Shown: piece by piece, positions 24,258-39,200 of the stretch
Numbering within the stretch: position 1 is the first letter of the stretch
How the letters are laid out: each line of letters begins with the position of its first letter
Source: Malania oleifera
Lineage: Eukaryota > Streptophyta > Magnoliopsida > Santalales > Ximeniaceae
NCBI RefSeq assembly: GCF_029873635.1
Contig: NC_080423.1
Location: forward strand, 105,567,773 to 105,631,772
Reading direction: 5' to 3'
Length of the DNA stretch: 64,000 nucleotides
Position numbers and translations under genes: made by a program
The notes under the pieces: model-generated
Told to the model about the DNA's origin: nothing
The model's input: only the letters and a program-made list of their open reading frames with translations
Databases searched by the model: none

Positions 24258-27200
24258 CTAGCGTAAAGCCAAGGCCTTGTTTTTCTTATTTCCTCTCTTT
24301 CTCGAACTAGTTTCAGGCCCTTCTTCCTCTTCAGCCTTCTGCTCTGCCTCCAATACGGCCAACTGCAAGAGAACAAAAAAAAATTGACCTTAAATATGTC
24401 TAATTTCTGTGCGGCTGTCACTGTAATTCTTTTGACACAGGGTGGTAAGTTTACCTCGTCAAGGATTGGCTTAAGCTCCCTGTATCGAGCTTCTGCAAGA
24501 TCAAAACCATCTTTTCGGAGTTCCTGTAATGCCAAAGCAACTACATAACATACTCTATTACATTCACATTGAAAAGTACATGAGAGAAATAGATATAGAG
24601 ATGGAGATTTTTCTCCCCTTTTGGGTGGTTCTTATTTCTTTTGAATTGATCTCTTCTTCCTGTAGAGGGGAACGAACACTCTGCAGGTGAAACTTAAAAC
24701 ATTCCAATTAAGATCTAGGGGTGGAACAATTCAGCAATCCGTGGTTAACCCAAGAAATTTGACCAAACTATGATCTCATGCAGCTTGGGTAGTTAGAAGG
24801 CAAATCCTCAATCTCTTCTTTGGAAGATGTGGGTTAAACCATAAGATCATAGCTTGTTTGGTTTGCGGAATAACTATTCCTTGGAATAAGGAATATAGGT
24901 GAAAATTTTGGGAATATAGGTGAAACTTCTGGGAATGTAGGTAATAACTATTCCTTGTATGTTTTTATTTCATTCAACATGTAATATGAAAGGAATAGAC
25001 ATTCCCATAGTGAAATTTGAAAATAGTTATTCTTCTATTTCTTGTTATGGACCCACAAAAAATTCACATTGTTATTTGCCTTATGGTGTCAACATAATTT
25101 TTTGTATAACTAATTGTAACTAACCTATTATAACTAATCTATTCTTAGGAACAAATATTTCTGTGAACCAAACGTAGGGTTAGCTGTTAAAGATATAGAG
25201 GCACACTAAGGCACATAGGCCACTCAGATCCCAAGTGTGAGGCATGAGGTGAAGGTTGTATAGAAATCCCTATATAATGGATTCTCAATTCATAAGCACA
25301 TAGCACTGATTACTTGAACTCAAAAATGCTAAAAAAATTCAATACTAGAAGAAGAGGAAAGTAAGGCCAGATCCTGAAAGAAGAAGAGTCTTTGCAATCT
25401 ATAATCTGCATATGGACTCTTATGAGGATTCCATAACATCAGAATCCTTCCAGCACCATGACAATCGAAGTTGTTAAACTGTTTCCAATTCAGCAGCTTT
25501 TTATTCATAAGGTTTTCCAGCTTGTCCACTGATAATTTGGTTTCAAGTACACCAAACACATCAATTTTATGCTTTCTAATGGAGTTAATCACTCCATTTT
25601 GTTTAAGGGGTTTGTTCAGACCCCTTATGTTCCAGGTAGCTATCTTCATGATCTGGTATGGGGTACTGTACCCCCCTTCCCAGCTGGTTGTTTGGTTTGG
25701 TTGTTCTTCTTGAACTTCTTTTTGTTTTTAACTGGAATAAACTCATCCTCATGGGTTTTACCTTCGTCCTTCAGAGCTTTGATATCAGGGCATGAGCCCT
25801 TTCCTTTGTCTATCAGTAGGTCAGTCCCCTTCTCTGCAAGACCTGCTGAAGAAGCTTGAGTATTACCCTTCACTGTTACTGCCTCTCTGGACTGCTTTGA
25901 TGAATTTACCTTTGTAGGCTTGAGTGGAGCAACAACACTCACCATTGTCCTCTATGTTCTCAGATGTTTCTGGTTCCAAGTGCTTGTCCAGACAACTACC
26001 AGATGGGTTATCTGCAGTAGGCTTTGCTACAATAGTGTCACAAGCCTTCTCACTTTCAGTAACTCCGGTTTTTATAAGCACCACAGCCTTCTTGGCCGGC
26101 ACCTGTTGTTTACCCTTCATTCCACCAGCTGTGCAATTCCCCTTCGAGTGCCCCAGTTTCTTGCAGCCACTGCAGAACCTTGGTATATTTTCACAGCAGA
26201 TTTCTTGGGAAATTTCAATCCCATTTGGCAGCCAGACTTTGATATCTTTTTTAACTTCTTTGGCTACATCAATCTCAACAAGTACCCTTGCATAAGTAAA
26301 CCTCTCTCTATTTGTAGTGAGCTTATCAGCATATAAGAGTTTGCCCAGCTCAGAGCAGATCTTGCCAATAGCTTTAAGGGACCATAACTTTAGAGGAAGG
26401 TTCTTCAATTGTACCCAAACATCAAATTGAAACATGTCTGGCATGATTCTAAGCATAAGAGGCCTACCATAAGCTAGATAAGGGCCACCTTGTATGACAT
26501 GAGTCATGTCATCTTTGCATCTGAATTTGAAAATAGTCCATCCATTTCCATGTTGCAAACACTTCATGCTTCTTCAAAAAAGTATGGGGTATTATTGGTG
26601 CTGATTTTACTTATGCAGTTAAAGAATTCTTCAGGAAAGGTAAGATGTTAAAGCAGATTAATCACTCTGTCATAGCTTTTATTGCAAAATCCAGTCATGC
26701 TAACACAGTTACTGACTTTAGACCCATAGCCTGTTGTAATGTTATCTACAAGGTTATCTCAAAAATTATTGTCAACAGAATTAAACCATGCTTGGACACA
26801 CTGGTCTGCCCAGCTCAAACAGCATTCATCAGCCAAAGAAGCATAGTTGAGAAAATCTATATGGTGCAAGAGATTGTAAGAAAATATGCTAGGAAAAGAA
26901 CTTCACCCAAGTGCATGATCAAAGTGGACTTGAAAAAGGCATATGATTCTATTTCGTGGGGGTTTTCTTAGAGGCATGCTTGAAAATTTGAAGTTTCCAG
27001 GCGTCATGATTAATTGGATTATGGAATGTGTTTGTTGTACTACAGCATACTCTATTTCCTTTAATGGCAGAATTCATGGGTTCTTCAAAGGAAGGAGAGG
27101 GCATAGACAAGGGGACCCCCTGTCTCCTATACTCTTTGTCATTTGCCTTGAGTATTTATCAAGATTGCTCAAGAACCTGGAAGGTAATTCTGAGTTCAAC

Positions 27201-30200
27201 TTCCACCCCAAATGTGGAAGACTTAAGATTACACGTATGGCTTTTGCTGATGATTTAATTTTATTTGCTAGAGGTGATCTCCCATCCATTGAGCTTCTCA
27301 TTGGGTGCCTTAATAGCTTTTCAGCTTGTTTTGGATTAGTGGCTAATAAAATGAAATCAAACCTGTACACAGCAGGAATCAAGGGTCATGACCTTGAGGA
27401 AATCAAAAGAGTGACTGGGTTTTCAGAGGGGGAATTTCCCTTCAGATATTTAGGTATTCCCCTTGCCTCAACAAGACTCAACTCAGTGCATTATGTGCCT
27501 TTGATTAACAAAATTGCAGGACTCTTTGGGAGATGGCCTGGCCATACCATATCCTTTGCAGGTAAGCTAGAACTTATCAATTCTGTCATTCAAGGCATTG
27601 AGTGTTTTTGATTGTCCATTCTCCCCATCCCCAAGGCTGTGTTAAGACATGTTGTGAAATTATGTTGGACCTTTCTTTGGGGAGGAAGGAAAAGGCCTCG
27701 GGTTGCCTGGAAGGAGGTGTGCTTGCCAAAAACTGAAGGTGGGTTAGGAGTGTTTGATCTGGCAGCTTGGAACAGGGCTCTCCTTACTAGGGCTCTTTGG
27801 AACATTCATGCTAAAAAGAACTCCTTATCGACTAAATGGGTGAATCAGGTGTACCTCAACAACCTTAATATTTGGGATCCTACTCCCAAATGTGATGACT
27901 CTCCTTTATTGAAAAAAATTCTGGAAATTAAGAATCTAATCCTACAGGACTGTAGGGATCAAAATGCTGCAGACTCTATGATGAAACAGTGGATGCATGA
28001 AGAAAAGTTCAGCTGTTCCCTATGCTATAATTTCTGGAGAAACAAAGGGCCAAAGGTTATTTGGTGTAAGGAGGTGTGGAAGAGTGGTTGAACTCCAAAA
28101 CACTAATTTACTCTATGGCTGGGTATTAAAGGCAAGCTGTTCACAAATGATAAGTTGCAGGGGGAAGGGGTTGACCAATACTGTGAGATGTGCAGATCTG
28201 AAAAGGAATCTGTTGAACACCTCCTCTTTAAATGCAGCTTATCTAAGGGACTTTGGGACCTTGTTCGTTAATGGATGGGGATGACTAGATGGATGACTTC
28301 TCTGAAAGCTGCTCTTAAATGGATGCACAAATAAGCAAAAGGCACAGGTGTTCAGTCCGTGGCTAAGAAAATCTGTCTAGCAGCTACGGTGTATCACATT
28401 TGGTGTTTCTGACATAAAAAGAAATTTGAAAAAAAGATCATCTTATCTAAAGCTGTGTTCAAAGTGATACAGGTTCACATATATAGAACAGTGTATGACA
28501 AATTTCCTCATTTTTCTACTGGTTGGGGGACTAGTCACACTGAAGATTGTCTGTAAGGTACTGTTTCCTGCAGTGCTGATTGAGCTGATTTGGGGTGATG
28601 AGCAGTACATCCTGCCTAAAGTACTGTGCTCTGATTGCTGGGTTACAGTGGGGATTATGCTGTTTGAGTAGTGTGTTGTAGGGCTGTGTTTGTCTGATAT
28701 TCTGGGAATATAGACTATGTTTTATTTCTGGTTATGCAGTTCTGATTGTCTGCAATGTTGTGCTTTGGATGCTGGTTACAGAGTTGACTTCCTGCAGCTT
28801 CAGATTCTGTATTTCTGAATTTGCAGCCTCAGGTTTTGGGTTGGTTTTTGGAGTCTGTTGGACTCTGCTGTCTTGGCCTTCCTGCTGATACATTTCTGCA
28901 GGTCCTGGTACTGCAGCTTTGATTTTGGTGCTGATTGTGCTGTTTGGGGTGAAGTTCAGTACCTGTTATCAAATGGTGGCTTCAGCTGATTTGAAGATAC
29001 AGTTCTGATTGTGCTGTAAGCCATTTGCTGCTCTGATTTTTCTGTTTCTGCGGCTTCCTTGATGGTTTTCCTTTATCAACATGGATCTCTTTCTGAAGGT
29101 GGCTTGAGCAGTTTTGATGGTACCTCTTTGTGCCTTTTAAGTGTTACTTAATTTTGATGTCTTCGACTGTTAGATTAGTTTTTGAAGGCCTTTGTGCCCC
29201 TGGGGATGCCCAGGATGAGTGTAATTGTTTTTTTGTGATGTTTGGGAGCCTTTGCTTCCCTTCTCTTGGGTATGCCCAGAATTTCTGTACATATCCATTT
29301 TTTATCAATATATTTTACATTTACGGATCAGAAAAAAAAAGGGGGGGGGGGGGGGAAACAGGAAGCAATGAGGCAAAGGAGAGCAGAATTCAAAGTTTCA
29401 AACTGGTTATTATCGACGTATTGATGCTGGGAGGGAGAGAGAGATTTCAAAACCCAGGAGTGAGGCACTGACCTAGGCAGGGAAAAAACAATCTGATTGT
29501 CAGAGAAAAAGAATATGAAGAAGAAGACACAAAAAAAAGGCAAGGGGGGCATCGAGGGAAAGAAGAGTTTAACCAGGTTATGATAGAAACAAATAATGGG
29601 GAAAAGAGAAGCAAAGCATAAAACACAATGCAAGCAGGAGAAAAAACGGAGTTTATATGGTTGTAGGAGGGAGGGAAAAGTTCACACCTCAAACCCTAGG
29701 CAGCAGCAGAAGGATTTCAACCAAAAATATTTACGAGGCATGCTCACTTTGTGCCTACACACTTGAGGCTTGCACCATGTTGCACCCATGAAGGTGGTTT
29801 GGTCCCAGGTGACCTCAGGCACTAGCTTCTGCATCTCACGCTTAGGCATACCCTCAAGTTCACCTTTTAACAACCATGCCAGACAGAGGGCTTGTTAATT
29901 ATTTATTTGTTAAATTTTTCCATTCTTTTCTCCAATCCATGGAGAGTTACTACAAGCACTCGCAAATTTTTGCACCAGCCTTAAATGACTGATTTGACTA
30001 CAAAGCAATAACAAATGGAGAAAGAAAAATCACAAGATAATTTCATCATATGACAAAATAGAAATAGAACACCATCAGGTGCAAATCTGGGAATTATGCA
30101 CTACACAGATTCAACACAATCTTGTTTGAGATCCAAAGTAGACTACATTGACATGCGAGCATCTATTGAAAAAGCGAAACTCCAAATTGGCGAGAAAGCC

Positions 30201-33200
30201 ACCCAAGATAAACAAGTTTGTGTAAGCAGCTTTAAAAATGATCCAGTTAGCCAAACTGAACAAACTGATCGCCAGATCTAAATTACAAGAACTACTTCTT
30301 ATAGTTCACTACTAATTTTGACACAGCTTAGGGGAGAGCCTTGTTTAAATAAGGTTGATTTGAATTTACCATTTCTACCTCTATAGTTTTTTGGTAAAAT
30401 GTGAACATTCTAATAGAATATATGGGAGTTGGTTTTGGCTTCAAAACATAATGGCCAGGTCGCAACTCTTCAGCATGGAAGCCAAAACCAACGGAACTCA
30501 GAAGACAATGAAGAAAAAAATGAGGAAAGATTAACTAATGGCTGAAGGAGAAATCGACTTGAAAAAAAAAAGAAGAAAAAGAACAGACCTTTCCAGTATG
30601 TTGAGTATGTTCATGTGCTGCCATTTGCCAGTACAAATTCGTACGCTTGTAGAATTCTCTCAAGGATTCTCCAGGCTTCACCGAAAAAGATACGACACAT
30701 GAAAAGAAAGGGGAAAATTGATTAGAGCATCAGTTTATAAAACTGGCAGTACAAGCCTAGAGCTGCAATTAAGTGCACAATGCAAATCTAAACAGAAATC
30801 ATTGCTCTTCCAAATTCCAATAGATGCTCGTGGTGTCAAACATTCTTAAATAAGAATCTAGGATTCTCCCAGAAAACATATCTATGGAACGACTAGTATA
30901 AAAAGGTACCATTGGCGTCCTCTGTGAATCTGAAAGGCCAAGATTAGCTCTGATCTGCTCTATTCGGGCCCGTTTCTCCTTTCTTCTTAGTGTCTTTCCC
31001 TCACCCCTTATTATGGCAACAGCATCTCCCGTTTCAATTGGTTTAGCACCATTTGTAGCCTTTAGTTGAAGACAAGTAGGAGAAACAAATCAAATTGACA
31101 GAAATGATGTGATTTTTCTTTAAAAATCATGTCTCTTTTGCGGCAGAACATCTCCAGTCTCTTCAAAATATATTTTTCCTTTTGTTTTCCGGCACGAAGA
31201 AGCAAATTCTGTAGAACAACAAGAACCCTTGCACTTCAGCACAAGGGTGAACATGGAAGTAAGAATCAAACCTCTGCTGCTGCATCTTCATCATCAGTCT
31301 CATCACTGTTGCTTCCACTATTGCATTCCTCATTTTCACTATCATCTTCGTCCTCATCCTCATCTTCCTCCTCTGAAGCTTCTACCCATTCAGATTCAGA
31401 TGCCTGGGTTAAAGAAGGAAAACAGTCAATCAATCTGTAAAGCAGACAACACTCTACCATGTATATCCAATAAAAATGATTGCATTGTTTCAATATCATT
31501 AAACAATTTAGAGTCGAAATTTCAAAGGCCTAATTTATCATGCAGAAAGCATGAACTTTTTCCTTTTTTTTTTTTTCTAACATATTTATGATTGAAAGAT
31601 ATAATCAATATATAATAATTTACAATATCAAACCTTTTTTTACCTATGAGATTTTTTCTTTCAAATAGAATTGATTTTGATAGAGAAGAGATGTAATTCA
31701 CTCTTGAAATCAATATGTAATTCAGTTTTAAAATTAATTTCCATCTTTTTTATAGTGTATAATACAAGGAAGATTTGTCTATCAACCGAAAGAACATCAG
31801 GAGTCATATTTCCCAATTCCCACCTTTCACCAACCACACACACACCCCTTTATCACATGTATATGCTAAGCCCCGTGTTCCTTAGTGGAGAACAATGTAA
31901 AATGGTGAATTCTACATTAATTCTAAAATACAACAAAAAACTCAAATGATTTTCCTAAAAAAACTGACATTTTTAAGCCAAAATGGCAGATCCCAACAAA
32001 ACATCCTTTCAGAAGTTCCAAAGCACAGTTACACATCTCCTATAACATAAAAGAGAGTCTTGCCAATTTTCTACCACTCTCTTTTACACAGTCCCAGGGG
32101 CTTGAGAAAAGGAAGTGGAAGAGAATGGTGGATCAAAAAATAGGACAGGAAGTTAAAGCTCCAAATAAGCGCAGCAGAAGGTAAATGGACGGCATTTTAA
32201 GGCACATGAAGACTTCTCTTTCTAAAGCCCCGCTAAACCACAAGAAATATGAAATGTGAGCATTACTAAGGAAAAAATGTTACAAACCGGTATGATGCAC
32301 TTCCACTCGTCAAGTTTGCTGAGATTAAGAGTATACAAATCATCGAGTGTAATTTCTTGATCTTTAACCTCCATCATGCCACCATAGATGTATAATGTAT
32401 CTCTTCCAACAGCCACGCAAGAATTAATACGCCCGCAAGGCTTCACTATCTGTAAGTTGCAACAAATTTAGAAAACAATTATTTGAGAAGAATAAATGCG
32501 CAAGAAAAATCTCCTTCATTATATAAACCTCTGGAAGATTGGAATTTTGCACATCAATTTTCACACTAGATTCAGAAATCTTTCCATCGAATCTGGTGGG
32601 CAACTTATCGTCATCTACAGTCATGTTTGTTGCCATATGATGAGAGACGTCATCTATGTTGCTTTCCATGTCAGCTGCATCTTCATGGTACTCAAAATTT
32701 TCATCCATATCATTTGCCCCACACTCTCTTAGTTCAATTGGACTTATCCTTCTGTCAGTCACGGCATTAGGTTTTTGGTCTGAACTCTTTTTTGACTGCA
32801 AAACAAATCCAATAACCAACAAGATGGTATCAAATAACACTGATGTTGAACAAGCAGCTTCCAAATAATGCCTTCATAAAGACAAGAAAAAAATAGTGAT
32901 AAAAACAAACAAAAAATAAAAAAATTTCAATGAGAAATTATCTCTACTATTAAAACTTGATAAACATTGTTGGCCCACAACCTAAAAAAGTGGTATTCTG
33001 AGATCTACTCTTGATAAAGAGAAAGGTAGAAGAATATTTCCATTTGCATATTTTGTCAGTTCATTATACATCAATCCACCAGCAGGAACTATATTTAAAA
33101 TTGATACAATTTTCAAAAAAAATGCTAGGGTAGCAATTTTACATTAGAATTTAATAAAATTTAAAATTACTTATACGTGCCCTCTTTCTTCAATGCTCTA

Positions 33201-36200
33201 TACTACCTTCAACACTTCTCTTGAATCCTTAAAGTAACCACCACCATTTTTTAATGATTACCTGCCCTTTTAATTTATGCAGAGAGTGTGCCCTAAGCAG
33301 GGACTTGGAAGAGAAAGGAGGCAGTGGGGAAAGCAATCATAGGGGCAGTTGTTGCAACAGCAGCAGTACAATATTATGGGGAACACACTACCTTATCTTT
33401 GGTTGACTTCTCCTTTCGCAGCTCCAGAGGGTACCTACAATAAGAACAATATTTTCATCAGGCACATAGCACAAATATCACATATTTAACTGTTCTTCAT
33501 CATAGCACCGTCAAACTTCATTTGCATAATAACCAAATATAGAAAAACAATCTAACATCATTGCTTAATAATGGCTGAACTGAGAAAGCACTGATCTCTT
33601 CTTCATTTATAGAGAAAATTACAAGCCTGTAGATTGTAAATTGTGTACAAAGGCTTAAATTTTGATTCCAATAGAAAATGTCAAATCAAGGGAATAAATA
33701 AAAGACTAAAAAGTAGTTAAGCTAGACCACTTTTAATTGAGAAAGAAAAAAATTGCCATTAGGACTTACCAGCGATGACAATCTAACTGGAAGCCGTAAA
33801 GTTCATTCAAGAACAAGCTCATTATTACATCACCTGCACAGATGATCATGTCAGCAAATAGGAAAGTTAAGGGGCTGTTTGGTATTACGGTCAAAAACTA
33901 CAGAAACGAAAAACCAAAAACAAAAACCAAAAACCAGAATCATAAACAAAAAATCAAAAACCAGTAACATGTTTGGTTAATATTTATAAAATTAAAATAA
34001 ATTTAATACTTAATTAAAAGATGCTCATTTTCTTTTTTAAATCAAATAATATTATAAATATATGATTAAAATTATAAAATTGCAAAATGATACACATTAA
34101 AAAATAGTAAAATACAATATTAAAAAAAAATTATTATAATTTTTTACTTAATTGTTATGCTTTCAAAATTTAATTTACAATAAAAATTTTATGGGACATA
34201 AAAATTGAAATAGTAAAAATACTTTGTAATTGACTTTGTTTAGTTCAAAAGAACTATTTCTAAATATTAAAATTTCTGTCAACAAGTTGCCAAAACAACT
34301 GAAAACCATAAAATCTAGTTTTCAGTTTTCTTGCAAGCAGCTGAAAACTGACATCAAAAACACAAAACCGATCACATAAACAAATGCGTTTTTATAATCT
34401 ATTTCTTCATTGTGAAATAAACAGAAATAGAAAAAAAAAAATTAAGAATAATATCAAGCAGGCCCAACAACCGCATTGAAGATGAAACATTCTATAGATA
34501 GCACGAATCCAATATAAAGAGCTCAATCCAACTCAGAAAATTCCTCCGAAGTCTGAACTACTCGAGAATAGTGACCTAAATCCGACTTTATGGTTCTTGA
34601 TCTAGGAGTATTATCCAATTACATGTAGGTGCAAAAAAAATATTTTCTCAATACCTAAGCTCAACCCTCAATCTGCCTCACCTCATCCTTTCAGAACCTT
34701 GATCCAAGACCCTATAGCTTCTCACCAATGCAAAATCATTCATCTTCTTTAGCCATGGCCAACAACACTAGCCAAGTCTTCTCTAATTGTTGCTATCATA
34801 CTTTAAAATATATTTCATTTCTAATTCTATTCCACGTTACATCTCTATCATCCCTCTAGAGATCATCGATTCAGGTATGCACACTATACAAGCATGCTAT
34901 TTTAGAACTACCCAACATTTGTACCATAAAGCACACCTGGTCTAAGTTCTAACATGCATTGATGACAACACTACACAAGCAATCCTCCTTTCATGATCAA
35001 GTCATGATGACTGATTTTCAACACACATTCAATAAAATGTATAAGACAGAAGTGCTCACAAAGAACTAGAAATTTTCGGACTCTAATTCCAGCTTATGCT
35101 TCAATGTCTTATCAGTATAAATCGGGAAAAAAAGTACCAAGGATAAAAAATTTAATGATATACCCTTCAAAAAAATATGACTGTCAAACACAAACACGAG
35201 CACTTATAACTTGTATGTTGTTGTATTTTACTTAAAACATAAACAAGCATATACACATGAACACCTATGCATTTTTTTTTTTCAGTAATTCCTATGCGTA
35301 TTATTATTATAATATACAAACATCAAGAAATGCATAGTGTGGAAAAAGTTAGGAAAAGAAAGAGAGATAATGGAGAAGGCATAATGGCAACCTAAGTAAG
35401 GGACCACCATGTCCCTATGAACAAATCATACATAAATTCTCATAGATTCTCTACTCATAAAACAGTAACTAAGTATTTATAGGACTAACAATTTAGACGG
35501 AAGGAAAAATCATAGACATTACAACAACAACAAGAATAAGCTAAAGTCCCACTAGGTAGAGTCAGCTACATGAATCCTCCTCTTGCCACTCTACACCATA
35601 GAGTGCATAACCTATGACAAATGGAGGGCAGTAATTGCTACTCAACCCAACCTTCCCTTAGCTTATCTTCTATGGGTGCTATGCCTAACTTCCTACTAAT
35701 GTTTTCATCCTTCAATTTACCTTTCAGAGTCGTATTCCTTTCCAAAATTAAGAGGCCTAAATATTTTAGAAATAATTTTCCTATAGATTTGATATCCCCT
35801 AAAATATTTACGAAAATAATAAAACATATATAATTACAACAATCCACAAAAATAGGGGAAAAAAGGCAAAAACAAAACAATTTTTTTTTAATATTCCTAA
35901 AATTGGGCACTCAACTATAATCTGCATCCTCCATCATTCCCTCCTACTGGGTGTCCATTCATCAATCCCTCACACATCTTCACGCTTTAAAGGTGTTGAT
36001 TGTGAATCCATCATAATTCAATCAACCTTTATATTCTTATCTCAGTTCAATAAAAATAAAAAACAAATAAATAAATAAATAAAGGGCAGCCCGGTGCACA
36101 AAATCGCTTTGGGAAATGGAAGGTGATTAGGAATGGAAGTTGGTGACCGTTGAGTCAAACAGTAAAGGCTGATAAATGTGAAGTTGGGTAATGATGTGCT

Positions 36201-39200
36201 AAAACCAAACTGGAATGCCGTGGCTGACTTACAAATTTCCTCCAAATGGGGCAGCATATGTGTACTTGCGAATAGCAAATAAAAATATAAAAATACCTAA
36301 AACATAAATTCTCTTAGCTAATTTACCAAAAAATTGAACTTGAGAGCTCTACAACGGAAGACCCATACATGTCAAATCACTAGGCCATCCTAAAGAAAAA
36401 ATTTTGAATCACTTTCCCACAGCAGTCTATTTAACAAATAATGTTCACTTTGGATTGATTTAGCTAGTATAATCTCATCATTTTATAAAGTGGGGATCAA
36501 TAATATTTTTAAATTATATAAAATTCTATAGTTTAATTGATAATGTATAGTTTTTCAAAATGTCAGTGGGGACAAGTGTCCACACTGTTTTAAACATTAG
36601 ACCTGTTGGGAAGGGATCAAGTAATAAGGCAGACATGGGTTAAACTTGGAATAATTGGGATAAAAGGAGGAAAAAATGAATTACATCCTTGGGGAAGGAT
36701 TTCAGTAAGGATGCAACCAAAGTTTGGTTTATATAGCACAATACCCTTTTTCACTGGTTGGGTATGGGTTAGGAAGAATTTGCCAAACAAGTATGGATAG
36801 GGATTTATTGGTATCATAAATCATGAATTCATTGAAGTGAATTGCTTGGTTTTGTTATAACAAGAAACTTAAAGACAGACCAGGTTAGGTGCCTGGATTA
36901 CTTGGATTAAATGAAATTATTATGCAGAGTTGGATTTAAAAGATTCGATCACCAGTAAATGACTTGCGATAAGTTGTGTTCCTGAAAAAAAAAAAAAAGC
37001 TGAGTGGAATTTAATCCAGATTGATGTACTTTCTGTCAACATTTAAGGCTGATTCACGGGACTGGACTTGCAAAAGCTTCATTGACTGCAACAAAAGCCT
37101 CTTCTCCGGAGATTGCGTTGCTTACAACTGGTGAGCTGTACGTGAAGACTGGGACTCTTGGTGCTTGAGAAGGCCTGGCTCGCAGCACATTGTAGAGGAA
37201 GTTTGGATGCAGAGGCAAGAGATTTCTATTAATTTAAGATTTGATATTTATGAACTGCTTTTTCTTTATTTGGGGGTTCTGGGGAAGGTGATGAGAAGGA
37301 AAGGAGGATCCCTGCTCTGATGCCATGTTGACGAGAACAAAGGGAGGAGATAGGAGGAGAGAAAGAGAAGGGAGAATGGCAAAGGGCTATTCTCCCAAAG
37401 ATCACCTGGTCCGCACAGATCAGACTTATTTATCAAATATAACACCCCAACTGAAATCAATAACAACTTAGTACTTGTAGGATTAATACTCGAGGCTCAT
37501 GCAACAGCTCTATTACTACTTTCCAAAATTAAAAGGAAGGAGTAATGAGCAGCATATTCTTAAAGATCTGACAACCATACAGTTCCTAAAAAAAATATAC
37601 ATCATAATACATAAATCTACACTAATTTCCTACACAAATAGAAAATGATAGAAGTCTTCTAAAATTCCAAAATTTTAATTTTGGCTTGAACTTGCATCTT
37701 CCATCGAGTTATTCAACATGGTGATCCATTTTTTCAATTCAATATCTAATACGGGATAGCCTAAGATGTTATAAGATTACGAGTTTTTAGTTTAACTTTT
37801 CCTACTCTTGCACCTAGGAATAGGAATGCATAACCTGAAAAAAAAAATGGGCAGCACAGTGCACAAAAGCAAAAGTCCATACCCCATAAAGAAGCTAACT
37901 ACTGAATCCTTCCCCAAAGCAAAAAACCAGAACTAATCTTCCATGAAGGACCTTTCTTTTCTTTTTCTCAAAACCCCTAAAATGAAGGAAGCAAAGTCTA
38001 TCCAAAGAAAACAGAAAAACTCAGCTCTCCCCGAAAACACTAACTGGTAATTACACAAACTCCACAAAAATGAACAATGAAAAAAGGGATGAGAAGAAGT
38101 CCCCACTCTAATAACACAGCCTACAAACACATCGGGAAAAGGTCAATAAGCATTCCAAGGAAAAGCATTTATCATTTAGGAAAGTACAGCAAGTAAAAGA
38201 GTGAAAGGGACAGGGACAATTGTTTGGAACCTGAGTCAAACAAGCGTAAAAAGATGTGCAATAGAAGCAGAAGCACCCAACACCTAACCACTTTAAACCC
38301 TCCCCAAAGAAAAGAGCACAGCAAATTCAGCAAAAGGATTAAATCACTCGTACCCTCCTTGTTCAAATACCTTGAAATGAAAATTCCATGATACGAAACT
38401 CCTCATTTAAAAAGAAGTTAGAGATCATAGCAATTAGCATTATAAAGACTAGATAACCAAAAAAGGAGGGGGATAAACTCAAAACAAAGGACCCTAACCC
38501 AAAGGAAACCACACACTTCCACCCCCCAAAATAAAAAGTGAATTCTTTCTGTTTAAACCCATACTATGGATCACCTTATGTCGAGGGAGTATTATTTTTA
38601 AAAAACTTAAATTTATTTAAAAAAAATTACCAGTCATTTTCCGTTAAGAAAAATGTTTTTGGACACCAAATTAACCAACCTAAACCTCCCTCTTTTTAGG
38701 CCTACCAACCAAATCCCAAGTCCCAACTCACAAGATCATATCCACCCATATCCCAGCTCCTGACCATAAAAAGCCCTCCCTCAACCCCTCCAAATTACGA
38801 GCTACCCCTACAAGAATCCTAAAAAGGGACAATAGTACAAGAAAACAAAAATTAAGGCATGCCTAAATGAGTGAGTGAGTTACTGTGGCGGGCAGTAAAA
38901 GGGTAAGGGTAGACTTAAAATAACTTGGGAGGAGATAGTGAGTAAGGATTTAATATCCCTGAATTTGTCAAAAGAAATGGTCCATGATCGCATAAATTGG
39001 CAAAAAAGAATTCATATATCCGACCCCACCTAGTGAGACTTAAGGCTTGGTTTTGTTGTTTGTTGTTAGGTCTTAGAAAAAGGAAGGCCTTAGGTAATAT
39101 CCAATGCATAAAAAATGAGGTGATGGTGTTTGGGTTATAGAAGGCAGCAAAAAGAAAGATGGAGAAGTTTCTCTAATAAGCCATTTAATGAAAATACCAA

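Larger units (their letters stand above)
24524..30588 (-). other. Kelch gene penultimate intron in the window, 6.1 kb
   Basis: Separates the two halves of the DUF4110-coding region. It contains a MITE (24852-25178), a rearranged L1-like LINE (25326-29340) and remnants of a terminal-inverted-repeat element on both sides of that LINE. The stretch 29880-30588 shows nothing recognisable. Confidence 0.85.

Noticed and set aside
29328-29692. Phe/Ser-rich minus-strand open frames
   Set aside because: They derive from purine-rich sequence and the G15 run after the LINE tail; no domain.
31229-31591. His-rich open frame on the plus strand
   Set aside because: Antisense of the acidic Asp/Glu-coding exon of the kelch gene.
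36606-36817. Overlapping open frames on both strands
   Set aside because: Short, no homology recognised, no splice or promoter context; in an intron of the kelch gene.
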